Assembly (NCBI GenBank): GCA_025997475.1 | Contig: BNUQ01000015.1 | Coordinates: 1 to 36,376, forward strand | Direction of reading: 5' to 3' | DNA: 36,376 bases | Origin: Planctomycetales bacterium | Lineage (GTDB): Bacteria > Planctomycetota > SZUA-567 | In this document: in pieces, positions 8,529 to 17,366 of the stretch | How the letters are laid out: each line of letters starts with the position of its first letter | Numbering within the stretch: the first letter of the stretch is position 1 | The notes under the pieces: model-generated | Database searches by the model: none | What the model was told of the DNA's origin: nothing | What the model saw: the letters and a program-made list of their open reading frames with translations, nothing else | Program-made: the position numbers and the translations under genes

Positions 8529-11500
8529 ATGTCGAACCCGTCTTATCATAAATTATTCACGCAATTGCTCGCGTTGGTTTTGTTTTTCTCGACTTTTGCC
8601 GGCGCGGGGGAAACGGTTACGGCGCCGACGGACATCGCCGCCGCGCAAGTCAATCCGCTCGCCGTGGCGGGCGACCTTGCCGGCGTCGGCGAGGCGGCGG
8701 GGCGACGGCTCTTAAACCGCGCCGAGACGTTGGGGCGAAGCGACGCCGCGACGCTCGCGAAATATCCCGACGCCGATGAAGTTCTGCTCGGCGGCGCCAC
8801 GCGCATCGATTACCGTCCCGACGGCACCTATACCCAATGGGACGAGCAATACGTTAAAATTCTCACCGAAAAAGGGCGCCGTAATAACGCCACCGTCGCC
8901 AGTTACTACACCATTCCCTATCAACTGCCCGAAGATTGCTTCGTCGCGGCGCTCGAAATCATCAAGCCCGACGGCGCGATCGTCTCGATTGACATTGCGG
9001 CGCAAAGTTCCACCTCCATCGACAGCGACTCGATGGGCGCCAACATTTACAACCCCAACGACAAAGTCATCACGGTCAACGTCCCCGGTCTCGCGGTCGG
9101 CGACATCGTGCATGTCTTGCTGTTCGACAACACGCGCCTGCCGCGCGCGCGCGGCATTTTCGCCGACGCTTTTTCGTTGGAGCAAACGCGCCCGCTGATG
9201 TGGCAGTCCATCGAAATCAACGCCCCCAAAAGTTTGCCGCTGAAAAAAATCGCCGTTCGCGACGAAATTCGCGGCACGATTGAAACGTTCGCGCCCGACC
9301 CCATCGGCGAGGTTACGCGCCACCGCTGGATTATCCGCAACGTGCCGCAGGCGTTCCCCGAAGCGAATATGCCGCCGCTCTTCGCCTGCACGCAACGGCT
9401 GTTAGTCAGCACCGCCGCCGACTGGGAAGAAATCTCGCGCTGGTATGCCGACTTGTGCGCCAAGCCGCTCGCCGACGTGTCGCCCGCGATGCAGGACGCC
9501 GTCAATAAAATCGTCGGCGGCGAAACCGACCCGCGGGAAAAAATTCAGCGGCTCTTTACCTGGGTCAGTCAAAAAATCCGCTACGTCGGCGTAACCACCG
9601 AGGAAACGGCGCCGGGTTACGAGCCGCATCCGGTCAAAGACACGTTCTCCGAAAAACACGGCGTCTGCCGCGACAAAGCCGCGCTCCTCGTCGCGATGTT
9701 GCGCCTCGCGGGCGTCGAAGCGTTTCCGGTCCTCATCGACACCAAGATAAAAAAAGACGCCGAGGTCGCCCAGCCGTTTTTCAACCACGCCGTTACCGCC
9801 GCGTTAGTCAACGGCGAATATGTGTTGATGGACTCGACCGACGAAAACACGCGGGAATTGTTGCCGGACTATTTGAGCGACAAGAGTTATCTCGTCGCGG
9901 CGGCGAACGGCGAAAAATTGCGCGTGTCGCCGACCACGCCGGCGGCGGAAAATATGCTGACGATTGACTCCGACGGCGAACTCTCGCCCGCGGGCGATTT
10001 GAAAGTTGACACGACCATCCAATTCGCCGGCATCAACGACAATTTATATCGCGGCTATTTCGCGCGGATTACGCCGAACGAACGGCGGCGCTATTTTGAA
10101 GGCGTCGTCAAAGCGGTGTATGGCGGCGCGGAACTGACGGCGTTTTCGCTGACGCCGGACAATCCGCTCGACACCGCCGAGCCGCTGTTTGTCCGTCTGC
10201 AATTTGCCGCCCGCAACATCGCGATTCGCGGGCGGAATTTGGCGTTGTTGCCGGCGCCGTTTTTGGGCGCGCGCGTCGGCGCGGTCAATTTTATGCTGGG
10301 GCAAATGGGTTTGGAAAAGCGGCGGTTCCCGCTGGTGTTGGACAGCACCTGCGGCATCAGCGAAACCATCAAAATTGATTTGCCCGCCGAATTTTCGCGC
10401 GAGTTGTCGATGCCGGTGTATAAGCCGGTCGAAACGCCGGCGCTCGAATGGCGGCGGTCGCTGGCGCGGGTCGGCAAATCGTTGCGCGGCAAAAACGAGT
10501 TTATTTTGCGGGAAGTGGAAATTTCGCCGGAGCAATACGCGCAGGTCAAAGAGCAACTAAAAACGGTCGAATACAACGCGCGCAAGTTGCCGGTGTTCGC
10601 GCAATCGACCAGCCGCGTCGAAAACGAGGCGTTGCTCGACAAACAAGCCGACAGCGTTTTTCTTGCCGACGACGTGGAATATGAAGTCATCGACGCGCAC
10701 AGTTGGCGCGAGCGGCGCACGACGCGCAAAAAAATTCTCACCTACGCCGGACTGAAAGACGAGAGCGAACTCAAAATCGCCTACAATCCCGCCGTCGAAA
10801 ACGTAACGTTGGAACGCGCCGTCGTCATCGCGCCGAACGGTAAAGTGCAGACGATTGCCGCGAACGCCGTTAACATTATGGACCAAAGTTGGAACGGCGA
10901 CGCGCCGCGTTACCCCGGCGGTAAAATTCTCGTCGCCAATTTGCCGAACGTCGAAATCGGGAGCATCGTCGAATACCGCGTCCTGCGCGAAACCTGCCGC
11001 CAGCCGTTCTTTTTCGCGGCGGAAACGTTTCGCGAATTTTCCCCGATTGTCGCGCGCTCGGTAACGTTGCGGGCGCCGGCGGGAATGAACATTCCGGTCG
11101 AGACCACCTTGAACGTCCACGAAACGCGGAGCGTCGATGACAGCGCGCCGTTGTGGGAAATCGTCAACGAGCCGCAAATGAAATACGAGGACTTTTTACC
11201 GCCGCTCGGCAGTTTCACGCCGATGTGGTTCGCCGGCTCCGGCGAATGGCGGGATTACGCGGCGAGCGTGCGGGAAACGCTTTTCGCGGCGGCGAAAAAT
11301 CAGCCGAACGCCGCGGCGAAAGGGAACGCGCTCGGCAAAAAACTGACGCTGACGGGACTGCGCGTGTTGGTTGACGACCTCGCGACGAGCATCCGGCGGA
11401 CGGGTCCGTCGTTCGGCGATTTGCCGCTGACCGTGACGACGACGCCGGCGGATAAAACTCTCGCCGACGGCTACGGCAACAGCGCCGACGGCGCGGCGTT

Positions 11501-12464
11501 GTGGTTGGCGTTGCTCGCGGCGGTGCCGGACGCCAATCCCGAATTATTTTTAGTCAGCCAATATCGCGCCGGCGTGAATTTGCCGTTGCCGCAATTGCAC
11601 CTGCCGAATCCGCAAATGTTCAGCGGCGTGTTGTTGCGGCTGACGGTCGAGGGGCGGACGGTGTGGCTGAACGACATCGACCAATACTCGCAACTCGGCG
11701 CGACGCCGAGCGACGGTTTGGTCGCGCTGAATTTGCAAACCGGCGCGCTGGAAACCGTGCGCAACGACCGGCATTTCGCTTTGGCGGACGAGACGACTTA
11801 CAACATCGCGTTGAAGGCGGACGGCGAGGCGACGATTCGCAAAACGGCGATTGTCACCGGCAGTCATTATCACGCCTATAAAAAGTTGTTCGCGGAAATG
11901 CGCCCGGAGGAAAAACGGCGCTATCACCAGACCGAACTCGCGAATTTGGCGCAGGCGGCGACGGCGGCGAGCGATTACGTTACGGATTTTTCGGCGTATC
12001 CGGGAAAAATCGAATTCACGGCGCGGGTGCCGAAATACGCGGTCGAAGACAACGGCTTTTTGTATTTGGGCTTGCCGGAGACCTTGCGGCGCGTGTTCGA
12101 CTTCCGCTCGGCGAAGCGGACTAATCCGCTGTTTATCGGCGAAGATCGGCGGTTGCGGATTAACACGGTGATTTCTCTGCCGGAGAATTTTCGCCCGCTG
12201 ATTTATCCGCCGAAACTGCTCTGGCACTCGCCCATCGAAGAAAACAGCCGCGTCGAAATTGAAACGCGCTACGGCGGCGCGGGCGCGGGCGAGGGCAACG
12301 TGTTGCGCGTTACGCAAAACTCGCAACTGACCGCGACGTATTACGACGTGGCGCTGTATCCCGAACTGCTGAAAATCCAAGCCGCGCTCACGCACGGCGA
12401 CAAACGGACGGTGTTGCTCGTTACCAAAGAATGGGTCGAGTTGCAAAAGGTCGTGGGGGAGTGA
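8529..12464 (+). CDS. secreted tandem DUF3857/transglutaminase-like protein
   Basis: I start this 1311-residue protein at ATG 8529 because GAGGAAAAAAT precedes it and a signal peptide follows at once (LLALVLFFSTFAGA, about residues 11-25). A longer frame opens at 8469 but adds only an Arg-rich leader. The first half is a DUF3857 domain (about 50-290) followed by a transglutaminase-like core. That core has a plausible triad Cys380 (HGVCRDKAALL), His420 (FNHAV) and Asp435 (VLMDSTDEN). The second half repeats the plan: DUF3857-like from about 670 (ERRTTRKKILTYAG), then a transglutaminase-like fold in which the Cys position is Ser985 (GNSADGAALWLALL) and the His is lost. One active and one decayed unit is inferred. 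It is presumably periplasmic or surface located; the substrate is unknown. Confidence 0.85.
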   Translation: MSNPSYHKLFTQLLALVLFFSTFAGAGETVTAPTDIAAAQVNPLAVAGDLAGVGEAAGRRLLNRAETLGRSDAATLAKYPDADEVLLGGATRIDYRPDGTYTQWDEQYVKILTEKGRRNNATVASYYTIPYQLPEDCFVAALEIIKPDGAIVSIDIAAQSSTSIDSDSMGANIYNPNDKVITVNVPGLAVGDIVHVLLFDNTRLPRARGIFADAFSLEQTRPLMWQSIEINAPKSLPLKKIAVRDEIRGTIETFAPDPIGEVTRHRWIIRNVPQAFPEANMPPLFACTQRLLVSTAADWEEISRWYADLCAKPLADVSPAMQDAVNKIVGGETDPREKIQRLFTWVSQKIRYVGVTTEETAPGYEPHPVKDTFSEKHGVCRDKAALLVAMLRLAGVEAFPVLIDTKIKKDAEVAQPFFNHAVTAALVNGEYVLMDSTDENTRELLPDYLSDKSYLVAAANGEKLRVSPTTPAAENMLTIDSDGELSPAGDLKVDTTIQFAGINDNLYRGYFARITPNERRRYFEGVVKAVYGGAELTAFSLTPDNPLDTAEPLFVRLQFAARNIAIRGRNLALLPAPFLGARVGAVNFMLGQMGLEKRRFPLVLDSTCGISETIKIDLPAEFSRELSMPVYKPVETPALEWRRSLARVGKSLRGKNEFILREVEISPEQYAQVKEQLKTVEYNARKLPVFAQSTSRVENEALLDKQADSVFLADDVEYEVIDAHSWRERRTTRKKILTYAGLKDESELKIAYNPAVENVTLERAVVIAPNGKVQTIAANAVNIMDQSWNGDAPRYPGGKILVANLPNVEIGSIVEYRVLRETCRQPFFFAAETFREFSPIVARSVTLRAPAGMNIPVETTLNVHETRSVDDSAPLWEIVNEPQMKYEDFLPPLGSFTPMWFAGSGEWRDYAASVRETLFAAAKNQPNAAAKGNALGKKLTLTGLRVLVDDLATSIRRTGPSFGDLPLTVTTTPADKTLADGYGNSADGAALWLALLAAVPDANPELFLVSQYRAGVNLPLPQLHLPNPQMFSGVLLRLTVEGRTVWLNDIDQYSQLGATPSDGLVALNLQTGALETVRNDRHFALADETTYNIALKADGEATIRKTAIVTGSHYHAYKKLFAEMRPEEKRRYHQTELANLAQAATAASDYVTDFSAYPGKIEFTARVPKYAVEDNGFLYLGLPETLRRVFDFRSAKRTNPLFIGEDRRLRINTVISLPENFRPLIYPPKLLWHSPIEENSRVEIETRYGGAGAGEGNVLRVTQNSQLTATYYDVALYPELLKIQAALTHGDKRTVLLVTKEWVELQKVVGE

Positions 12465-12518
12465 GCGGGAGGCGTATTTATCTCGGTTAAACGTTGTCGA
12501 AAAAATGAGCGACTGAAA

Positions 12519-13004
12519 ATGCGCAAACCGAAAATTTACCTTGAAACCTCGGTGATAAGTCATTTGCAAGCCGACGACCGTCCCGACCGGATGGCGGAAA
12601 CATTGCGTTTGTGGAGCAAGGTCGCGGCGAGCGAATATGAAGTGGTGATTGGTTCGCCGGTGCTTGACGAAATCAGAGATTGCGGCGAGCCGAAGCGAAG
12701 TTTTCTGGAAGGAAAGTTGCGAACGATAAAATATGAACACTGCGGAGTTGATGACGAGACGGAACGAATCGCGAACGAATATATCGGCGAAGGCGGTTTG
12801 AAGCGCAAAAGCGAAACGGACGCGACGCACCTCGCCATCGCGAGTTTAGCCAACTGCGATTACGCCGTTTCGTGGAATTGCCGACATATTGTGAACGCGA
12901 AAGCAATGCGCGCGGTTGACACCGTGAACACGCGCGAGGGGCTGAAATTAACGAAAATCATCACGCCGGACATTCTTTTAGGAGGGGACGACGATGGAAT
13001 TTGA
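12519..13004 (+). CDS. PIN-domain toxin-like ribonuclease (copy 1)
   Basis: This 161-residue protein opens with KPKIYLETSVISHL, the first strand and acidic residue of a PIN domain (Glu9 here, where Asp is usual). It continues with ETDATHLAIASLANCDYAVSWNCRHI, which carries further acidic residues and the typical SWN strand. PIN proteins of this size are usually RNase toxins. The gene overlaps a 56-aa downstream gene by 11 nt, so toxin and likely antitoxin are translationally coupled with the toxin first. A paralogue of identical length lies on the opposite strand at 15476-15961. Bases here are less GC-rich than in neighbouring housekeeping genes, consistent with a mobile module. Confidence 0.85.
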   Translation: MRKPKIYLETSVISHLQADDRPDRMAETLRLWSKVAASEYEVVIGSPVLDEIRDCGEPKRSFLEGKLRTIKYEHCGVDDETERIANEYIGEGGLKRKSETDATHLAIASLANCDYAVSWNCRHIVNAKAMRAVDTVNTREGLKLTKIITPDILLGGDDDGI

Positions 13005-13164
13005 CGAAGAGGAAATTCATCGAATTAGGGTCGCGCTCGCGGAACGCCGGTCAAAAATGACGAAAGAAGAGGCGCGCGCCGACCATATAACCAGAGTCAA
13101 CGAAGTGTTATGGCGAATCGGTAAAGAGCCATTGTCGGCGAGGAAAGAATTATGCGCCCGCTAA
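12994..13164 (+). CDS. putative antitoxin of PIN copy 1 (56 aa)
   Basis: The frame MEFDEEEIHRIRVALAERR... ends at TAA 13162-13164. A GGAGGGG ribosome site lies about 10 nt before the ATG, inside the end of the PIN gene, which it overlaps by 11 nt. The segment EEEIHRIR...MTKEEARADH matches in pattern the DDIHKIRRWHDEK...ASRREIVDF stretch of the small gene beside PIN copy 2. Both small proteins thus share an IHxIR core and probably neutralise their PIN partner. The assignment rests on position and this shared motif. No DNA-binding domain is evident. Confidence 0.75.
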   Translation: MEFDEEEIHRIRVALAERRSKMTKEEARADHITRVNEVLWRIGKEPLSARKELCAR

Positions 13165-13385
13165 CGACGAAAGAATGGGTCGATAACTGGAAAACAACCG
13201 GCGAATGGTTGGAGCGGGTTGCCGTCAAGGAGATGCGCGCCTTGGACGAAGACGCGACTTTGCGCCAAAAAGAAATGCGCGCAATTTTTCAAATGAGCGA
13301 TTGGATTTGCCGACGCGAACCGGTTGAGCCGACCAGCGGGCTAATCGAGCAACAACGTTATTTTTCCCGCGCTTGCACGACATAA
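13152..13385 (+). CDS. 77-aa partner of the nucleotidyltransferase
   Basis: It begins MRPLTTKEWVDNWKTTGEWLE and ends EPTSGLIEQQRYFSRACTT. The gene overlaps the preceding antitoxin by 13 nt and precedes the nucleotidyltransferase gene by 12 nt. Four genes therefore form one tight unit. The SGLIEQQRYF ending resembles small proteins I recall encoded just before AbiEii-like nucleotidyltransferases, but I cannot name a family. It is predicted to be helical, acidic/basic mixed, without signal or membrane segments. A role as antitoxin or accessory subunit is inference from context. Confidence 0.65.
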   Translation: MRPLTTKEWVDNWKTTGEWLERVAVKEMRALDEDATLRQKEMRAIFQMSDWICRREPVEPTSGLIEQQRYFSRACTT

Positions 13386-13397
13386 AGGAATGAGCCA

Positions 13398-13991
13398 ATG
13401 GATGACCTTGAAAAACCGATTCTCGACGCGGCGTTGGAAGTCCAAAATTTTTGCGAAAGTCAGCAATGGCGATTTGCGTTTATCGGGGCGTTGGCGGTAA
13501 TTCGTTGGGGGCGACCGCGAACCACCAAAGACATTGACGGCACCCTATTAACGCAATTCCGCGACGAGGGAAAATATATCGATTCCGCGCTTGCTCACTT
13601 CAAATCGCGAGTCGATGGTGCCGACGCCAAAGAGTTTATGTGGAACCGGCGCGTTTTGTTGTTGACCGCCAGCAACGGCGTCGGCGTTGACCTTTCACTC
13701 GGCGGTTTGTGGTATGAAGAAAAAATCATCGACCATTCGTCCACGTTTGAATTTGCGCCCGGCTACGACCTCCGCACCTGTTCGGCGGAGGACTTAATCA
13801 TCACGAAATCTTTTGCCGCTCGCGACAAGGATTGGGCGGACGTGCGCACTATCCTGCAACGGCAACACGGCAAACTCGACCTTAATTATGTCCTCGAAAA
13901 TCTGCGCCCGCTGTGCGAACTAAAGGAAGAACCGGAAATTGTGAATAAACTGCGACAGATGGTAGAACAGGAAGACCGGCGGGTCATATAA
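13398..13991 (+). CDS. MNT/AbiEii-like nucleotidyltransferase
   Basis: A 197-residue protein with the core GALAVIRWGRPRTTKDID at residues 30-47. This is the glycine-initiated helix followed by the two metal-binding aspartates (Asp45, Asp47) of minimal nucleotidyltransferases. A third acidic residue sits in GVGVDLSLGG. DLIITKSFAARDKDWADV is the helical segment seen in AbiEii-type and DUF6036-like proteins. Such enzymes transfer NMP to RNA, tRNA or protein and often act as toxins or defence effectors. AAGGAATGAGCC precedes the ATG. It is the last gene of the PIN/antitoxin/77-aa/nucleotidyltransferase unit. The target molecule cannot be read from the sequence. Confidence 0.8.
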   Translation: MDDLEKPILDAALEVQNFCESQQWRFAFIGALAVIRWGRPRTTKDIDGTLLTQFRDEGKYIDSALAHFKSRVDGADAKEFMWNRRVLLLTASNGVGVDLSLGGLWYEEKIIDHSSTFEFAPGYDLRTCSAEDLIITKSFAARDKDWADVRTILQRQHGKLDLNYVLENLRPLCELKEEPEIVNKLRQMVEQEDRRVI

Positions 13992-14039
13992 CGTCATCGG
14001 CAATCGCTATCCCGCGACCTCAAATCCATAGATAAAAAA

Positions 14040-15176
14040 ATGCGTCTCCTCCTGTCTATCGTTGCGTGCTGGTCGTCGGGAATTTTTGCCGACGAATTGC
14101 ATTTGACCGACGGGCGGACGCTGTCCGGCAACGTTACCGAAACCGCCGAGGAATACGCGATTAAACTCGGCGAAAATTCGGTTGTCCGCTTTCCGAAAGA
14201 CGAAGTCCGCGCCGTCGAAAAAAAATTGACCGTCGAAGAGCGTTACGAAAACCTGCTCGCCATCACCCCGCCGGACAACGCGGCGGCGTGGCTGAAACTC
14301 GCGCGCTGGTGCCGCGAAAACCGCCTCCCCCAACAAGCCAAAGACGCCTTTCAACACGCGGTCGAACTCGACCCCGACGACGCCGAAGCGCGGCGCGGCG
14401 CCGGTTACGTCAAACAAAACGGCGAGTGGCAAACGCGCGACGCGGCGCAACGCGCGCAGGGCAAAGAACTCTATCGCGGCGAATGGCGCGACGCCGACGC
14501 CGTGGCTTTTTTGCAAGACCGCGACCGGCGGCAACGGGAAACCGCCGACAATCGCGCGGCGTTGCGACGAATTCTGAACGCCGCGGCGCGGCTCGCGCCG
14601 ACCGACAGCGCGGATGGTTTAGGACAACAACTCGCCGCCTTGTCCGGCGACAACGCCTGGACGATGCTCGAAAACGCCGCGAACCACACGAACGCCAAAG
14701 CCCGCGCGGCGGCTTATTACGCCGTCGCGCAGAAAAAAGACGCGCGCAAACTCGCGTTGCTGATTAAGCGGCTACGGTATGAAAATTCGCCGGCGTTGCT
14801 GAAAATTTTGACGGCGCAGTTGACGGCGTGGACGCCGCCGGAGGCGATGCACCGACAGTTGTTGAAAATGGTGTTGAAAGCGCCGCCGCTCCGCGCGCGG
14901 CGGCGGGCGGGGGAAATTTTTCGCGCCACGGTCAACGACCGGTTAATCGAAGCGCTTATCGCCAACGTCGATTACGGCGCGGCGGCGACGACCGGCGGCG
15001 AAATCACCGCCGAGGCGCAACGCGACGGCTGGAGTTCTTCGGAAAACGCCAAGCATAGTCCCGCGACGATTTATCCGGCGCACGAATTGCTGAAAATGCT
15101 CACCGGTCAAAATTTTCCGCCGACCGAAAAGGAACAATGGCAAAAATGGTGGCGGGAAAAACCGCGGGGCGAATAA
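14040..15176 (+). CDS. secreted TPR/HEAT-like repeat protein
   Basis: This 378-residue protein has a short signal peptide (MRLLLSIVACWSSGIFA, cleavage near 17). A DELHLTDGRTLSGNV segment follows, a beta-rich start common in secreted proteins of PVC bacteria. Residues about 80-125 resemble a TPR pair (AAWLKLARWCRENRLPQQAKDAFQHAVELDPDDAEA). From about 190 to 290 helical HEAT-like repeats continue (AAAYYAVAQKKDARKLALLIKRLRYE). No catalytic motif is visible, so a scaffolding role in the cell envelope is the most one can suggest. It lies between two inverted PIN modules and may be a chromosomal gene bracketed by them. Confidence 0.65.
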   Translation: MRLLLSIVACWSSGIFADELHLTDGRTLSGNVTETAEEYAIKLGENSVVRFPKDEVRAVEKKLTVEERYENLLAITPPDNAAAWLKLARWCRENRLPQQAKDAFQHAVELDPDDAEARRGAGYVKQNGEWQTRDAAQRAQGKELYRGEWRDADAVAFLQDRDRRQRETADNRAALRRILNAAARLAPTDSADGLGQQLAALSGDNAWTMLENAANHTNAKARAAAYYAVAQKKDARKLALLIKRLRYENSPALLKILTAQLTAWTPPEAMHRQLLKMVLKAPPLRARRRAGEIFRATVNDRLIEALIANVDYGAAATTGGEITAEAQRDGWSSSENAKHSPATIYPAHELLKMLTGQNFPPTEKEQWQKWWREKPRGE

Positions 15177-15297
15177 ATAGAACGGTTCGCCATTGCGGAA
15201 AAATCGCGTCCGATGAGCAGAATGAGCGCCGCGAGCGCGTCGAGCAGTTGGTATCTTTCCGCCTCGGAGCGGCGGGCAACGCGGTCAAATGTTCAAT

Positions 15298-15483
15298 TCA
15301 TCGACAACCGGCGCCGCCGGCTTTTATCAGTTGATAAAACCGCTCGCCGCCGCGATTGTAAAAATCGACAATTTCGCGGCGCGACGCGCCCTGTAACTTT
15401 TCGTCGTGCCACCGGCGGATTTTGTGAATGTCGTCAAGCGTAAAATCGGGACTGAGCGACGGTTTCGGGACGTCTCTAATCAT
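15298..15483 (-). CDS. putative antitoxin of PIN copy 2 (61 aa)
   Basis: MIRDVPKPSLSPDFTLDDIHKIRRWH starts at an ATG that overlaps the PIN copy 2 stop (ATGATTAG, 8 nt). An upstream ATG at 15501 in the same frame would add six residues. The overlap-coupled start is preferred because toxin-antitoxin genes in this window share that layout. The DFTLDDIHKIR motif resembles small proteins found with PIN toxins and parallels the EEEIHRIR motif of the 56-aa gene at 12994. No transmembrane or signal sequence is present. Confidence 0.75.
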   Translation of the reverse strand: MIRDVPKPSLSPDFTLDDIHKIRRWHDEKLQGASRREIVDFYNRGGERFYQLIKAGGAGCR

Positions 15484-15961
15484 TTTCGTTATCCTCATCA
15501 ATTAAACTGGACGGAGTATAAATCAATAAATCGCGGCGGTCGCGCAACGCCGTTACCACTTTCACGCCTTTCATCGTTTGCGGATTGACGAGGTGCTTAA
15601 AGTTCCACGAAACTATCGCATCGCAATCGGCGACAATGGCGGCGGCGATATGTTGACAATCGTCGAAACTTTTTTGTTTGAGAATTTTAAAATCGACAAT
15701 TTGTTCGGCGAGCGCCACCATTTCGTCGTCAACGTGAATCAGAATATAGGGAATTTGCCGCAGATAGCCCGCCAACACGATTTGTTTGGCTTTCTCACAA
15801 TTCGCCAATTCGTTACTGACGACGTTCGAAATGACGATTTCATACGCGCCGGTTTTAATTTTTTCCCAGAGCCGCCGCGTTTCCGCCATTCGCTCCGGCG
15901 CGTCTTGTTGGTCAAGATAACTGACCACCGAAGTGTCAAGGTAAATTTTAGGTTTCTCCAT
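15476..15961 (-). CDS. PIN-domain toxin-like ribonuclease (copy 2)
   Basis: I start this 161-residue protein at ATG 15961, preceded by GGAG at a good distance. This start aligns MEKPKIYLDTSVVSYL with MRKPKIYLETSVISHL of copy 1; an ATG 12 nt further upstream is less likely. Both share the PERMAETRRLWEK / PDRMAETLRLWSK block and the C-terminal SWNFKHLVN / SWNCRHIVN strand. Asp9 and the DDCQHIAAAIVADCD segment supply PIN-type acidic residues. It is translated just ahead of its presumed 61-aa antitoxin. The two copies are well diverged, so this is not a recent duplication. Confidence 0.87.
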   Translation of the reverse strand: MEKPKIYLDTSVVSYLDQQDAPERMAETRRLWEKIKTGAYEIVISNVVSNELANCEKAKQIVLAGYLRQIPYILIHVDDEMVALAEQIVDFKILKQKSFDDCQHIAAAIVADCDAIVSWNFKHLVNPQTMKGVKVVTALRDRRDLLIYTPSSLIDEDNEND

Positions 15962-16019
15962 TCTACGCTCCATTTTTACCGCCGCTTTTCACCGCACACG
16001 ATTCAATAATTGTTAATTG

Positions 16020-17072
16020 TTAATTGGCTTTCTCGCCCAACGAAATGCGCGGGTCAACGAGGCAATACGCGAGGTCGCTCAATAAAATTCCGACCATCGT
16101 CAGCGCCGAAGTGAGCGCGAAGAGCGTCATCAACAGCGGATAGTCGCGACTGCCGATGGCTTCCATCGCCAACATTCCCATTCCCGGAATCCCGAAAATA
16201 ATTTCGACAAAAACACTGCCGCTAATCAGTCCGGGCAACAGTCCGGCGAACATCGTAATCAGCGGAATCATCCCGTTGCGAAGCGCGTGTTTGAGAATGA
16301 CGACGCGCTCCGGCAAGCCCTTGGCGCGCGCCGTGCGAATGTAGTCCTGCCGGATAACTTCCAGCATCGCCGACCGCGAGTAGCGGCTCAAAAACGCCAA
16401 GCCGCCGCACGACAAACATAACACCGGCAAAATATAGCGCCAAACCGTTTCGCCGAGAACTTGCCAATACGACGCGGTCAGCGGCAACGCGGCGTCAAGT
16501 CCGCGCGTGGGCCACCACGGGAGATAGCGCGAGACGAAAATAATCAGCAATAAGCCGAGCCAAAACGACGGCAACGAATACAACAAAAAGAAGACGAGCG
16601 CGCTCCCGCGGTCGAGCAGGCGCTGGCGGTGAATAGCGGCGTAAATCCCGACCGGAATCGCGATGCCGTAAATAAAAATCAGCGACCATAAATTGAGTTT
16701 GAGCGTCGGCGGCAAGCGTTGCGCCAACATCGCGGACACCGGCGAGCCGAGCGACACAGTGAGGGAAATGCCGAAGTCGCCGCGCAAAATACCGCGACTG
16801 TCGGGGAGGTTCGGATTGCCGGTCAGCCACCACCAATAGCCGGTGAGGATGGACTGGTCAAGCCCGTAGTATTTGCGAAACGCTTTCGCGGCGGCGGATT
16901 CGCCCTCGCGCTGAACGTCGCCGCCGCCGCTTTTGCCCCCGCCTTCGCTCATCGCCATATTCGCCTTGACGGGGTCGCCCGGCGCGACGCGCAACATTCC
17001 ATACGACGCGAACGTAATAATGAACAGCGTCGGCAACATCATTAACAGGCGTTTGACGAGATAGGCGAACAT
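16020..17072 (-). CDS. peptide/nickel-type ABC transporter permease (OppB/DppB family)
   Basis: A 350-residue inner-membrane protein starts MFAYLVKRLLMMLPTLFIITFASYGMLRVAPGDP, the typical first helix and loop of DppB/OppB permeases. The permease core includes RYSRSAMLEVIRQDYIRTARAKGLPE, the EAA loop that contacts the ATPase, and FVEIIFGIPGMGMLA. Five or six membrane helices are apparent. The first periplasmic loop is enlarged by a Gly/Glu-rich stretch (residues about 40-65). No binding protein, second permease or ATPase lies nearby. The stop codon sits in AATTAA of a heptamer repeat, so the repeat abuts the gene end exactly. Confidence 0.92.
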   Translation of the reverse strand: MFAYLVKRLLMMLPTLFIITFASYGMLRVAPGDPVKANMAMSEGGGKSGGGDVQREGESAAAKAFRKYYGLDQSILTGYWWWLTGNPNLPDSRGILRGDFGISLTVSLGSPVSAMLAQRLPPTLKLNLWSLIFIYGIAIPVGIYAAIHRQRLLDRGSALVFFLLYSLPSFWLGLLLIIFVSRYLPWWPTRGLDAALPLTASYWQVLGETVWRYILPVLCLSCGGLAFLSRYSRSAMLEVIRQDYIRTARAKGLPERVVILKHALRNGMIPLITMFAGLLPGLISGSVFVEIIFGIPGMGMLAMEAIGSRDYPLLMTLFALTSALTMVGILLSDLAYCLVDPRISLGEKAN

Positions 17073-17366
17073 TGGTGCGTGGGCTATGGGCGGTTGACAG
17101 TGGACTGTGGACAGTTGGCGGTGGTGAGTGAGCCGTGGACAGTGGAAATAACCGCGACTGCAACTTTCAAACTTTTAACCGCCCACTGCCCATTTCTCTG
17201 CAAGTGTAAATTTAATTGAAAAAGTTGAAAGTTGAAACTGGCGAGGGGAAAGTTACTCTCTCTTACTTTTAAGCGCGACCGGCGGCGATGATTAAACAGG
17301 TCGATGGCAAAATTCCGGCGGGTATGTTTTAAGCGACGCCCCCTCCACTTTGACGAGCAAACAAAA
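17073..17366. repeat. gap with heptamer repeats of two flavours
   Basis: About 294 nt between divergent genes. At 17090-17145 GACAGTGGACTGTGGACAG and GCCGTGGACAGTGG are degenerate 7-nt-period runs. At 17160-17240 CAACTTTCAAACTTTTAACC and GTTGAAAGTTGAAA form inverted arms. Promoters for the permease and larB must lie here, but no confident box is seen. Confidence 0.6.

Noticed and set aside
11550..12830. 426-codon minus-strand open frame across the transglutaminase-like and PIN genes
   Set aside because: It spans two well-supported plus-strand genes and has shadow-type composition.
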